64,000 bases of DNA, from positions 59,449 to 123,448 of the forward strand of contig CADAES010000009.1 in assembly GCA_902786975.1 (NCBI GenBank), given 5' to 3'. The notes below the pieces were generated by a model. It saw only the letters and a program-made list of their open reading frames with translations, had not been told where the DNA came from and searched no databases. This DNA is from an uncultured Ruminococcus sp. (GTDB lineage: Bacteria > Bacillota > Clostridia > Oscillospirales > Ruminococcaceae). The translations under genes and the position numbers were made by a program. Shown piece by piece: positions 1 to 7,329 of this stretch (the first letter of the stretch is position 1; the number at the start of each line of letters is the position of its first letter).

Positions 1-123
1 AAGCTCCATAAATACGGAGGAAACGCACTCGTGGAGCTGCCAGTCGGCAGCCTTTTCTACGGTCGTGTCGTACTTTCGCATAAGGTCCTTTTCAAGAGCC
101 TTTTCAAATATGTTCTTATCCAT
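1..123 (-). CDS. glgP: Glycogen/starch phosphorylase, N-terminal fragment (runs off left edge)
   Basis: Only the first 41 codons are in the window, beginning MDKNIFEKALEKDLMRKYD. The ATG lies 4 bp after the malQ stop, and its ribosome site AAGGAG sits across the malQ 3' end, so the two genes are co-transcribed and probably translationally coupled. The fragment resembles the leading helices of glycogen phosphorylases (a short basic helix, then an A-D-W-Q-L-H-E-C helix), and malQ-glgP pairs are common in clostridia. The product would release glucose-1-phosphate from glycogen or maltodextrin. The catalytic body and PLP lysine lie outside the window, so the call rests on neighbourhood and a short match. 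Confidence 0.55.
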   Translation of the reverse strand, partial: MDKNIFEKALEKDLMRKYDTTVEKAADWQLHECVSSVFMEL

Positions 124-127
124 TAGC

Positions 128-1759
128 TTACTCCTTATCGGGTGATTTTTCGGGCTTTTCGGGAGCCGCATCGCTTTCATCGGGGACTGTGGCGTCCTCC
201 TGTGCGGCACTTGTTTCCTCGCTTGGAGCCTCTTTTTTCTCCTTAGCCTTTTTTCCCTCCTGCTCCTGCTTCTCCTCGGGGCATCTTGCATACAGCCTTG
301 TGAGGTCGGCGAGCCTTTGAGCAAGCTCGCTGTTCAGCTTGGAGAAGTCTGCCAGCCGCCATTTCCAGTTGTCGCCGAGAGTTGACGGCGTGTTCATTCT
401 TGCGGAGTTGTCAAGGCAAAGGATATCCTGCATCTGTGCAACAGCGGTCTGTGATATGCTCGACCAGCACAGCCTTATCATTGCCCACGGCACCTCAGCA
501 TCGGTTTTTACACCGAGATATTGCTTACAGTGCTCGGCAGTTTTTTTATCGGCATTCTTTATCCAGCCTGCAACGGTCTCGTTATCGTGCGTGCCTGTAT
601 AGCAGATGCTGTTTGTGTTTTTGAAGTTGTGCGGCAGATAGCCGTTGTCTGCACCAGAGCCGAAGGCAAATTCAAGGACCTTCATTCCCGGATAGCCGCT
701 TGCGTCGAGCATCTTTGTGACCTTCTTGGTGAGAAAGCCAAGGTCCTCTGCGATTATATCGACATTGCCAAGCTGTTTGCTGATCTCCTTAAACAGCTTC
801 ATATCCGGACCCTTGCGCCACTGACCCTTTCTTGCGTTCTTTGCGCCGTAGGGTATGCAGTAGTAGCTTTCAAAGCCTCTGAAATGGTCTATCCTCACGG
901 TGTCGTATATCTGCGATGCGGCTTGTATCCTCTCTACCCACCAGCGAAACTTTTTCTTTTCGATATAGTCCCAGCGGTAAAGCGGGTTGCCCCACAGCTG
1001 ACCGTCCTCGGAAAAGACATCGGGCGGGCAGCCTGCGACCTCGATAGGCTTTTTCTCCTTGTCCAGGTAGAACAGCTCCGGGTGCTCCCACACCTCGACG
1101 CTGTCGTATGCCACATATATAGGTATGTCGCCGATTATCCTTATGCCGTTGGAGTTTGCGTATTTTTTCAGCTTTTCCCACTGCTGATAGTATTTGTACT
1201 GTAAAAAGCACCAGAAATCGATCTTGTCGGCGTGCTCCTTGGCAGCCGCCTTGATAGCCTTGGGCTTGCACATGCGCAGAGAGTCCTCCCACTCGTACCA
1301 AGCCTTGCCGGAATGTGCGTTCTTCAAAGCCATGAACAGCCCGTAGGAGTAAAGCCAGTCCTTGTTTGCGAGGACGAATTTCCGAAAGCCCTTTTCTGTT
1401 TTCTTGCGGAAACGCTTGTGAGCCTTTCTCAGCACAGCAAAGGTGTTTTCGTAAACGGCGGAATAATCCACCTGTGTCGGGTCGCTGCCCCAGTCTATGC
1501 CGCTGAGGTCGCCGTCGTCAAGATAGCCCTCGTCTTTGAGCGCTTCAAAGTCGATGAAATACGGATTTCCTGCGTGTACGGAGAAGCTCTGGTAGGGCGA
1601 ATCGCCGTAGCTTGTAGGAGACACGGGCAGTATCTGCCAGCAGCTCTGCTTTGACTTTACAAGAAAATCCACGAAGTCGTATGCTTCCTTTCCGAGCTTG
1701 CCGATGCCGTATTTGCCCGGCAATGATGAAATGTGCATCAAAATACCGCTGTTGCGCAA
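128..1759 (-). CDS. malQ: 4-alpha-glucanotransferase (amylomaltase)
   Basis: The enzyme transfers alpha-1,4-glucan segments between maltodextrins in the cytoplasm and works with glycogen phosphorylase, whose gene follows 4 bp downstream. GH77 landmarks are visible: an S-G-I-L-M-H-I-S-S-L-P-G N-terminus, GDIPIYVAYDS, VRIDHFRGFE with the nucleophile Asp, AEDLG, and GTHDNETVAGW. A start at TTG (1759-1757) is preferred, because GGGAGGA lies 7 nt upstream and translation then opens right before the family N-terminus; the longer in-frame reading from 1780 has no such support. The last ~50 residues are a Glu/Lys/Ala/Pro-rich tail not needed by the family and possibly disordered. A SigA promoter lies at 1801-1829. 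Confidence 0.95.
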   Translation of the reverse strand: MRNSGILMHISSLPGKYGIGKLGKEAYDFVDFLVKSKQSCWQILPVSPTSYGDSPYQSFSVHAGNPYFIDFEALKDEGYLDDGDLSGIDWGSDPTQVDYSAVYENTFAVLRKAHKRFRKKTEKGFRKFVLANKDWLYSYGLFMALKNAHSGKAWYEWEDSLRMCKPKAIKAAAKEHADKIDFWCFLQYKYYQQWEKLKKYANSNGIRIIGDIPIYVAYDSVEVWEHPELFYLDKEKKPIEVAGCPPDVFSEDGQLWGNPLYRWDYIEKKKFRWWVERIQAASQIYDTVRIDHFRGFESYYCIPYGAKNARKGQWRKGPDMKLFKEISKQLGNVDIIAEDLGFLTKKVTKMLDASGYPGMKVLEFAFGSGADNGYLPHNFKNTNSICYTGTHDNETVAGWIKNADKKTAEHCKQYLGVKTDAEVPWAMIRLCWSSISQTAVAQMQDILCLDNSARMNTPSTLGDNWKWRLADFSKLNSELAQRLADLTRLYARCPEEKQEQEGKKAKEKKEAPSEETSAAQEDATVPDESDAAPEKPEKSPDKE

Positions 1760-1800
1760 TTTATGTTCCTCCCTTGCCAAGTATTGATCCGTCTGCGATA

Positions 1801-1829
1801 ATTATACTACTTTTTTTCGGTTTTGGCAA
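1801..1829 (-). promoter_or_regulatory. SigA promoter of malQ-glgP
   Basis: On the minus strand TTGCCA (1829-1824), a 17-nt spacer and TATAAT (1806-1801) lie just upstream of malQ. Confidence 0.8.
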
Positions 1830-1871
1830 TAGCGCAGGTATTATTTTTCTTTTTTATGTGCTATATTTCTA

Positions 1872-1900
1872 TTGACAAACGCTGTACAGTTGTGTAGAAT
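1872..1900 (+). promoter_or_regulatory. SigA promoter of the CBS-domain membrane protein gene
   Basis: TTGACA (1872-1877), a 17-nt spacer and TAGAAT (1895-1900), 54 bp before the start codon at 1954. It is divergent from the malQ promoter about 45 bp away. Confidence 0.75.
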
Positions 1901-1953
1901 TATATTGTATGCAGATGCAAACAGTAATATTTCGGGAGAAGGTAGGTCGTTAA

Positions 1954-3312
1954 ATGGATCAGGTTGGGCGAACGTGGCTCGTTATCGGTGTTTACGCTGT
2001 TCTTACAGCTCTTGTTGCTTTTTTTACTGCCTGTGAGAATGCGGCTGTTGAGATGACCGAGCTGCGGCTGCGAAAGCTGCTTTCGGAAAACAACAGCAAA
2101 GCCCGTGTGCTTACGGGACTGCTTGAAAGCCCCGCAAGATTCGTTTCGGCAAATGTCATCTCCCGTTCTTTTATGCTCGCCTGCGCCTGTGCGTTGAGCG
2201 TAAGGCACTTTTACCCTATGCTGAGAAAAGCCCTTATAAAGCTTTTCTATGTTGACCCGGGCAGCGGCGCGGGGTATTACGGCGTGTGCCTGCTGAGCTT
2301 TGCGGTCGTCACGCTTGCGGCTGTGGTGATACTCACCGTGGTCGGCATCACCGTTCCCAAAAGGCTTTGTACATCGGGAAAGATAGGCGAGCGCTTCATA
2401 CTTTCGGCAAGCGGAGCATACAGCGTGTGGATAGCGCTGTTCATGCCGCTGGTGTGGCTGGTAGAGGTCATCTCAAAGGGCATATTAAGACTGCTCGGCG
2501 TGAAGAAGCCTGCCGACGCAGACGCTGTGACCGAGGAGGAGATACTGCTCATGGTCGATGCGGTCAACGAAACGGGCGGCATCGAGGAGAGCCAGGCGGA
2601 GATGATAAGCAACATCTTCGAGTTCGACGATATCGAGATAAAGGACGCTATGACCCACCGTACCGAGATAGTCGGCGTGGAGGAGAACGAGGATATCCGA
2701 CAGGTCATAAGGCTCGCAATAGAAGAGGGTAAGTCGAGATTGCCCGTTTATTCGGAAAACATGGACAACATCTGCGGAGTGGTGTGCGTCAAGGACCTGC
2801 TGGGGCTGGCGCTTGAAAACGACGGAAAGTTCCACTGCGCAAGGGAGTATATGAGGGATATGATGTTCGTTCCCGAAAGCAACAAGTGCGGCGAGCTTTT
2901 TGAGGAGTTCACAAGAACAAAGACTCAGATAGCCGCAGTCGTGGACGAGTACGGCGGAACGGCGGGTATTATAACTATGGAGGACCTGCTGGAAACCATC
3001 GTCGGAAGCATACAGGACGAGTATGACGACGAGGAGGAACAGATAAAAAAGGTGTCGGAGAACACCTTTGATATGCTCGGAAATACGGACTTTGCCGACG
3101 CACTCGAAGCGCTTGGCAGGGAAGTCCCGGAGGGGATGGATTTCGATACCGTGGGCGGATTTGTGGTCGACCTGCTGGGGCATATACCCTCGCAGGACGA
3201 AAATGCAGTCGCCGTGTGGGAGGATATCGAGTTCCGTGTGCTCCAGACGGACGAAACAAGGATAGAAAAACTGAGAGCCGTGATAAAAAAAGATAAGCAG
3301 CCTCAGGCTTGA
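1954..3312 (+). CDS. CNNM/CorC-HlyC family membrane protein with CBS pair
   Basis: A 452-residue protein with the standard three-part layout. An N-terminal DUF21/CNNM transmembrane region (about 1-190, four hydrophobic segments) is followed by a CBS-domain pair (about 210-330, with AMTHRTEIVGVE and an A-V-V-D-E-Y-G-G-T-A-G-I motif) and a C-terminal CorC_HlyC domain (about 345-430). The family is associated with Mg2+/Co2+ homeostasis or efflux and is often mislabelled haemolysin; no lytic role should be assumed. Its length is normal and it has its own promoter. The next gene starts about 40 bp downstream, so the two may share a transcript. Confidence 0.9.
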   Translation: MDQVGRTWLVIGVYAVLTALVAFFTACENAAVEMTELRLRKLLSENNSKARVLTGLLESPARFVSANVISRSFMLACACALSVRHFYPMLRKALIKLFYVDPGSGAGYYGVCLLSFAVVTLAAVVILTVVGITVPKRLCTSGKIGERFILSASGAYSVWIALFMPLVWLVEVISKGILRLLGVKKPADADAVTEEEILLMVDAVNETGGIEESQAEMISNIFEFDDIEIKDAMTHRTEIVGVEENEDIRQVIRLAIEEGKSRLPVYSENMDNICGVVCVKDLLGLALENDGKFHCAREYMRDMMFVPESNKCGELFEEFTRTKTQIAAVVDEYGGTAGIITMEDLLETIVGSIQDEYDDEEEQIKKVSENTFDMLGNTDFADALEALGREVPEGMDFDTVGGFVVDLLGHIPSQDENAVAVWEDIEFRVLQTDETRIEKLRAVIKKDKQPQA

Positions 3313-3351
3313 TAGACCGAATGTGTAAAAATACGGTGCGGAGATATGGAT

Positions 3352-4668
3352 ATGGCATTGAAAAGGAAAAACAGAATAATGACCTTTGCGATGACCGCTG
3401 TCATAGCTCTGAGCCTTGCAGGAGGGCTATACAGCGGAAGCGGACGGCTGGACGAGGCTTATGACGAGCTGAAGTACTTTTTTGTGTCCGCCGACCCCGA
3501 CGTCGTTTTCTATAATGAGGCGACCAGAACGACCATCAACTACGAGGTCGAGGACAAGGAACCGTCGGATAATAAATCTGCCGACGATGTCAGCAAGGAG
3601 GAGTTCGACAAGATAAACGATGCGTATGTGTCGGAGTATTTTCTCGATTACCTCAGCGCTGCGGAGCAGAAGGTCTACCACCAGCTGTATAAGGGAATAT
3701 ACGATTTCCAGGAGAGCATACCGATAGAGAACAATGTCCTCAAGCAGGACGACGTCGGTGATTTTATCGTGCTTTTCACCTCGGCAAACCCGTACGTCAA
3801 CTACATCGGCGGGAGCTATACCATATCGCTGAACAAGAAAGGCTATGTTACTGCGGTGAACGTCGAGTATTCGATGTCAAAGCAGGAGGCGGAGGCTCAG
3901 CGTGCGGCGCTTGACAAAAGGATAGACGAGATACTCTCTGACATCACCTGGACAATGACGGACTACGAAAAGGTAAAGTATCTCCACGACAGCATCGTTC
4001 AGAACTGTACCTATGACGACAAGGCGGAGCAGCCATATTCGGCTTACGGCTGCCTTGTGCAGGGAAAATGCGTGTGCGAGGGCTATACAAAGGCTATGCT
4101 CGCACTTTGCGACAGAGCAGGCATAAACGCTATACCCGTTGTCGGACAGGCGGGCGAGACAGGCGAGGGTCAGGGTCATATCTGGAATAAGGTCATGATA
4201 GACGATCGCTGGTACAACTTCGACGTGACCTGGGACGATCCTGTGTGCGATATCAGCGACAGGTACGTCAGATACGACTATTTCGGGCTCGATGACGAGC
4301 AGTTTGAACGCAACCATCAGCCCGATAAGAACAGATATATGTATTACCCCGGCGCAAACAGCACCCGTGCGGATTATTATGTAGTCAACGGGCTTGTCTG
4401 CGATGACGGGCGTGAGGCGGATACGACGATGAAAAAAGCCGTGGATATCGCCATAAAGAGAAACGAGGGCTATGCAAGGATTAAGTGTACCGACAAGGAC
4501 GCCTATGTCCACGCCTACGAAAAGATGTTCAGCACCGACGACGGAACGAGCCATATGTTCGGGCTTCTCAACGAGGTGTTCGGCGAGACCGGCAGAGATG
4601 CCGCAGTCTCTTATTCGATAATCAAAAACGACGAGGTGTACACGATCACGGTAAGATTTGTGAAGTGA
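3352..4668 (+). CDS. Membrane-anchored transglutaminase-like (papain-fold) protein
   Basis: A 438-residue protein with an N-terminal signal anchor (about 8-26) and a transglutaminase-core domain (about 200-300). The catalytic triad is visible: Cys about 242 in C-V-C-E-G-Y, His about 276 in GQGHIWN, and Asp about 291 in YNFDVTWDD. Such domains in Firmicutes act outside the membrane as proteases, peptide ligases or wall-linked enzymes; the substrate is unknown. I chose the ATG at 3352 because GCGGAG (3338-3343) lies 8 nt before it, whereas the in-frame ATG at 3346 is only 2 nt from that site. The ~170 residues before the core have no recognised domain. Confidence 0.8.
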   Translation: MALKRKNRIMTFAMTAVIALSLAGGLYSGSGRLDEAYDELKYFFVSADPDVVFYNEATRTTINYEVEDKEPSDNKSADDVSKEEFDKINDAYVSEYFLDYLSAAEQKVYHQLYKGIYDFQESIPIENNVLKQDDVGDFIVLFTSANPYVNYIGGSYTISLNKKGYVTAVNVEYSMSKQEAEAQRAALDKRIDEILSDITWTMTDYEKVKYLHDSIVQNCTYDDKAEQPYSAYGCLVQGKCVCEGYTKAMLALCDRAGINAIPVVGQAGETGEGQGHIWNKVMIDDRWYNFDVTWDDPVCDISDRYVRYDYFGLDDEQFERNHQPDKNRYMYYPGANSTRADYYVVNGLVCDDGREADTTMKKAVDIAIKRNEGYARIKCTDKDAYVHAYEKMFSTDDGTSHMFGLLNEVFGETGRDAAVSYSIIKNDEVYTITVRFVK

Positions 4669-4691
4669 CTTTTAAATTTATAAAAAAACAG

Positions 4692-4720
4692 TTGAATTTG
4701 ATATCGGAATGTGTTATAAT
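4692..4720 (+). promoter_or_regulatory. SigA promoter of the signal-peptidase-like gene
   Basis: TTGAAT (4692-4697), a 17-nt spacer and TATAAT (4715-4720), about 100 bp before the start at 4823. Confidence 0.8.
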
Positions 4721-4822
4721 GTCTGTTGTGCAGCCGAAAGGGATCGGATTACAGTTAAAATATAACTATTGTGTAAAAATATAAAGCTTCTGAAAGAAGC
4801 CAAAGGCGAAAGGATGTTTTCA

Positions 4823-5947
4823 ATGAGTTCTAAGACCAAACGCAGAAAGTCGTCTGCGGGAAAAAATGTGCTGATATTCTTTATCGTGTTCATGATACTT
4901 GAACTGCTGATAGTCGTCGGGCTGTCGCTGCTGTTCAAGAACAAGGATTCCACGCCGGGTATTGCGGGCTATCACTTCTACGTTATGAAGTCCGACAAAA
5001 TGGGCGACGTAGTCCCCAAAGGCTCGCTGGTAGTCGCTTCAAACGGAACGCCCAGCAAGGACAAGATAAACAGTGCTATTCTCTGTACAGATGTCGAGGG
5101 TATCGGTACAAGCGTTTTCTGGCTCGATTCGATAGAGTCCAAGGAAGGTCAGGACGGCGTTGAGTACACCATCTTCCAGAAGAACGACCCCGACACCAAG
5201 TACAAGATAAAGTCTTCAAATATCGTAGGTATCGCAAACACCTACTACAAGACAGCCGGAAAGATAATCTCCTTTATCACATCGACTATCGGAATGGTCA
5301 TCTGCATCGCTATACCGCTGTTCCTGCTCATTCTTATCGAGCTTATCATCGCTATCGTTAAGCATTCGTCCGCTGACGAGTATGAGGACGACTACGATGA
5401 CGAGTATGACGATGAATACGACGACGAGTACGATGACGACTATTACGACGATGACGACAGAGACAGCAGGGACAGGGACGACAGAAACGGCAGAAGGGAC
5501 AGAAGATCCGATACACCGGAGTATGACGACGAGGATTTCCGCCGTCCTATGAGAAAACAGAGAGATACAAAGAAAAACAGCGTTCAGCTTGACGACTTCC
5601 TTTACGGAGGCGACAAGGATCCGGAGAAGATAGCCAAGCGCCACGGCCAGCAGCACAGACCTGCTCAGAACAGGCAGCAGCCGAGAAAGCGTGACGAGGC
5701 CGAGTTCTCAAAGAAGCATGACCTTGACAGCGCATATCTTGAGGAAGCCTCAAAGATAGCCGACAAGACCAAGGAAGTGCCCAAGCAGGCTCCCAAGACA
5801 AGACCCGCACCGCACAACAAGCCTGCACACAGACCCGCACCTGCACCGCAGAAGAGCACGGGCACAGCTACCTCCAATTCCATTGAAGATCTTATGAAGA
5901 TGATGGACGAGGAGCAGCAGAAGCTGAGAAACAAAATGGATAACTAA
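4823..5947 (+). CDS. SipW-like signal peptidase homologue without catalytic Ser, with acidic tail
   Basis: A 374-residue protein with a basic N-terminus, a membrane segment (about 15-37), an extracytoplasmic domain of ~110 residues, a second membrane segment (about 145-175) and a long cytoplasmic tail. The first domain carries S-D-K-M-G-D-V-V-P-K-G-S-L-V, which lines up with the S-G-S-M-x-P-x-x-P-x-G-S box of type-I (S26B/SipW) signal peptidases. The catalytic second Ser is Lys here, and no T-H-R/K partner motif follows. The tail starts with an Asp/Glu/Tyr run (about 185-215) and ends Pro/Lys-rich. The start at 4823 has AAAGGA 8 nt upstream. It is probably a non-peptidase relative; its function is unknown. 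Confidence 0.6.
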   Translation: MSSKTKRRKSSAGKNVLIFFIVFMILELLIVVGLSLLFKNKDSTPGIAGYHFYVMKSDKMGDVVPKGSLVVASNGTPSKDKINSAILCTDVEGIGTSVFWLDSIESKEGQDGVEYTIFQKNDPDTKYKIKSSNIVGIANTYYKTAGKIISFITSTIGMVICIAIPLFLLILIELIIAIVKHSSADEYEDDYDDEYDDEYDDEYDDDYYDDDDRDSRDRDDRNGRRDRRSDTPEYDDEDFRRPMRKQRDTKKNSVQLDDFLYGGDKDPEKIAKRHGQQHRPAQNRQQPRKRDEAEFSKKHDLDSAYLEEASKIADKTKEVPKQAPKTRPAPHNKPAHRPAPAPQKSTGTATSNSIEDLMKMMDEEQQKLRNKMDN

Positions 5948-5955
5948 TTACTGAA

Positions 5956-5979
5956 AGCCTCGCAAATGCGGGGCTTTTT
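5956..5979 (+). terminator. Intrinsic terminator
   Basis: An 8-bp stem AGCCTCGC/GCGGGGCT with an AAAT loop, then TTTTT, 8 bp after the preceding stop codon. Confidence 0.85.
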
Positions 5980-6019
5980 CGATTCTTTATAAAAAAATCA
6001 AAAAAAGTGAAAAAAGTGC

Positions 6020-6048
6020 TTGACAAATCGGTTTGTTTGTAGTATAAT
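6020..6048 (+). promoter_or_regulatory. Consensus SigA promoter of the tRNA operon
   Basis: Perfect TTGACA (6020-6025), a 17-nt spacer and perfect TATAAT (6043-6048), 22 bp before the first tRNA. Confidence 0.95.
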
Positions 6049-6070
6049 ATCAATGTTGCGAAAACGCAAT

Positions 6071-6146
6071 GGGGGTATAGCTCAGCTGGGAGAGCATCTG
6101 CCTTACAAGCAGAGGGTCACAGGTTCGATCCCTGTTGTCCCCACCA
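6071..6146 (+). tRNA. tRNA-Val (UAC)
   Basis: All four arms fold. The anticodon loop CTTACAA gives UAC, the T loop is TTCGATC, and CCA is encoded (6144-6146). It is the first gene of the five-tRNA transcript. Confidence 0.96.
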
Positions 6147-6250
6147 TGACAGAGGGTGCAGAAGATCGCTCAGATCTCTGCACGGCTCTGGATATCTGAT
6201 TCTTCAAATGTCGAAGCTCGGCTCGGCAGATTGAAGATATTTTTTTCAAT
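6147..6250 (+). other. Two-hairpin spacer between tRNA-Val and tRNA-Asp
   Basis: This spacer is about 100 nt, while the other gaps in the operon are 3-26 nt. It contains a strong hairpin (GTGCAGAAGATC pairing with GATCTCTGCAC around 6157-6184, one bulge) and a second, looser one (TCTTCAA with TTGAAGA) followed by TATTTTTTT. The second may be a weak terminator or an RNase processing site. Its function is not shown. Confidence 0.45.
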
Positions 6251-6324
6251 GGCCGGGTAGTTCAGCTGGTTAGAACGCTAGCCTGTCACGCTAGAGGTCG
6301 TGGGTTCGAGCCCCATTCCGGTCG
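6251..6324 (+). tRNA. tRNA-Asp (GUC)
   Basis: The cloverleaf folds with anticodon loop CTGTCAC (GUC) and T loop TTCGAGC. The discriminator is G at 6324 and CCA is not encoded. Confidence 0.95.
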
Positions 6325-6345
6325 TAGATCTCCTATGAGAGATTT

Positions 6346-6418
6346 GCCTCTGTAGCTCAGTAGGTAGAGCAGGGGACTGAAAATCCCCGTGTCGATGGTT
6401 CGATTCCGTCCGGAGGCA
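6346..6418 (+). tRNA. tRNA-Phe (GAA)
   Basis: The anticodon arm GGGGA-CTGAAAA-TCCCC gives GAA. The acceptor pairs GCCTCTG with CGGAGGC (one G-U), the discriminator is A, and CCA is not encoded. Confidence 0.96.
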
Positions 6419-6444
6419 TCGGGTAATACCCAACAATTCAATAT

Positions 6445-6517
6445 GCGGCTTTAGCTCATCTGGTAGAGCGCCACCTTGCCAAGGTGGAGGTAGCGAGTTC
6501 GAGCCTCGTAAGCCGCT
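6445..6517 (+). tRNA. tRNA-Gly (GCC)
   Basis: The anticodon arm CCACC-TTGCCAA-GGTGG gives GCC. The acceptor GCGGCTT/AAGCCGC is perfect and the T loop TTCGAGC is canonical. CCA is not encoded. Confidence 0.96.
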
Positions 6518-6520
6518 TAT

Positions 6521-6594
6521 GCGGGCTTAGTTCAACGTTAGAATACCTTTCTTCCTGAAAGGAGAAGTGAGTTTAATTCTTGCAACCCGCTCCA
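6521..6594 (+). tRNA. Non-canonical tRNA-Gly (UCC) with altered D and T loops
   Basis: A 74-nt cloverleaf with anticodon loop CTTCCTG (UCC) and an encoded CCA (6592-6594). Several normally fixed positions differ. The D loop is AACGTTA, so G19 is T. The T loop is TTTAATT, so C56 is T, and the G19-C56 elbow pair is lost on both sides. The T stem GTGAG/CTTGC has two G-U pairs, the acceptor has a C-A mismatch at pair 6-67, and position 37 is a pyrimidine. From memory, these traits resemble the non-proteogenic tRNA-Gly that feed FemX-type wall synthesis in staphylococci. It may instead be a decaying gene. Confidence 0.75.
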
Positions 6595-6600
6595 TAAGCA

Positions 6601-6633
6601 AAAGAGATGCTGTTTTCACAGCATCTCTTTTTT
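6601..6633 (+). terminator. Intrinsic terminator of the tRNA operon
   Basis: A 13-bp perfect stem (6601-6613 with 6618-6630), a TTTC-type loop and a terminal T run, directly after the last tRNA. Confidence 0.93.
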
Positions 6634-6672
6634 AGTGAATAACGAACAGTGAATAATGAAAAGTGAATAGTT
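6634..6672. repeat. Dispersed GTGAATA/TATTCAC short-repeat tract, copy 1
   Basis: An AT-rich run of variants of GTGAATAATGAA. The complementary tract TATTCACTATTCACTATTC occurs at about 62940-62972. Both lie in intergenic gaps next to small hairpins. Confidence 0.5.
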
Positions 6673-6699
6673 GTTGTATCGCCTGCGGCGATGCTATAT

Positions 6700-7185
6700 T
6701 CACAGCCGTTTTCGTGAACCTATGATGTGTATGCACCTTGCCTGCTTGAAATCGTAGTCGGAAAGCCTTTTGCCGAATGCATCGTAGGAGTGCGAGGCGA
6801 CCCTTATCCCGCCCTCGGTGTCCACGACGAACAGGCTGTGATAGAAGCTCCTGCCGCTGCCGAGCTGCACGACGTCGCCTGCCTGCGCCTCCGAGAGCTG
6901 CACAGGCTCGCCGAACGGTCCTTCCTCCTTATTCGTTGTCACAAACCTGTAAAAGAACTCCACGCCCGTCCAGGCGGCGGCTCTGTCCCTCACGGAGATA
7001 TAGTACCAGCCGAAATCGGGTGTATAATTCATCACCGCACCGCCTGCATAGATGCACTGCGAAACGAAATTGGTGCAGTCTCCGCCGAGCTCCTCAAAAT
7101 CCGTAAAGGCAGGGTTGCGCCCGAACGCCCATTTGCGGGCATAGGCAATCTCTGCGCTGATATCGAGCTTGTATTCGTAAAGCAT
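6700..7185 (-). CDS. Amidase-domain (Amidase_6-like, NlpC/P60-type fold) protein
   Basis: A 161-residue protein with no signal peptide. The motif G-G-D-C-T-N-F-V-S-Q-C (about 35-45) holds the presumed catalytic Cys, and H-S-L-F-V-V (about 115-120) the His, as in the putative amidase domain family found in Bacillus and Clostridia. The family is thought to cleave peptidoglycan-type amide bonds, but enzymatic evidence is sparse and the missing signal peptide leaves the location open. ATG 7185 is preferred because AGGTGAT (7196-7190) is placed correctly for it; the upstream GTG 7194 and ATG 7191 overlap or nearly touch that site. Confidence 0.8.
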   Translation of the reverse strand: MLYEYKLDISAEIAYARKWAFGRNPAFTDFEELGGDCTNFVSQCIYAGGAVMNYTPDFGWYYISVRDRAAAWTGVEFFYRFVTTNKEEGPFGEPVQLSEAQAGDVVQLGSGRSFYHSLFVVDTEGGIRVASHSYDAFGKRLSDYDFKQARCIHIIGSRKRL

Positions 7186-7235
7186 TTTCATCACCTATAC
7201 ATCATATGCGCAAAACTAATAAAGCGGGACCTTTC

Positions 7236-7268
7236 AGAGGTAAGATGTAAGGGGTAAGAGATAAGATC
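7236..7268. repeat. Dispersed TAAGAGATAAGAGGTAAG-type tract, copy 1
   Basis: AGGTAAGATGTAAGGGGTAA and neighbouring bases form short imperfect tandem repeats. The reverse-complement version (TTATCTCTTACATCTTACC) lies at about 49063-49100 in another intergenic gap. Confidence 0.5.
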
Positions 7269-7274
7269 TTTGGA

Positions 7275-7309
7275 AAACAAAAAAGCTGTACCCGAAAGGA
7301 TACAGCTTT
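7275..7309 (-). terminator. Intrinsic terminator of the zinc-ribbon membrane gene
   Basis: A 9-bp perfect stem AAAGCTGTA/TACAGCTTT (7282-7290, 7301-7309). Read on the minus strand it ends in a T run. Confidence 0.9.
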
Positions 7310-7329
7310 GTATTTGTATTATAATAGCC

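Noticed and set aside
5390-5460. Asp/Tyr codon run (GACGAGTATGAC) in the signal-peptidase-like gene as a microsatellite
   Set aside because: The units vary at synonymous sites and the frame is intact, so it reads as ordinary low-complexity coding sequence.
6147-6250. A sixth tRNA in the long spacer of the tRNA operon
   Set aside because: The hairpins do not form a cloverleaf and no T-loop consensus is present.
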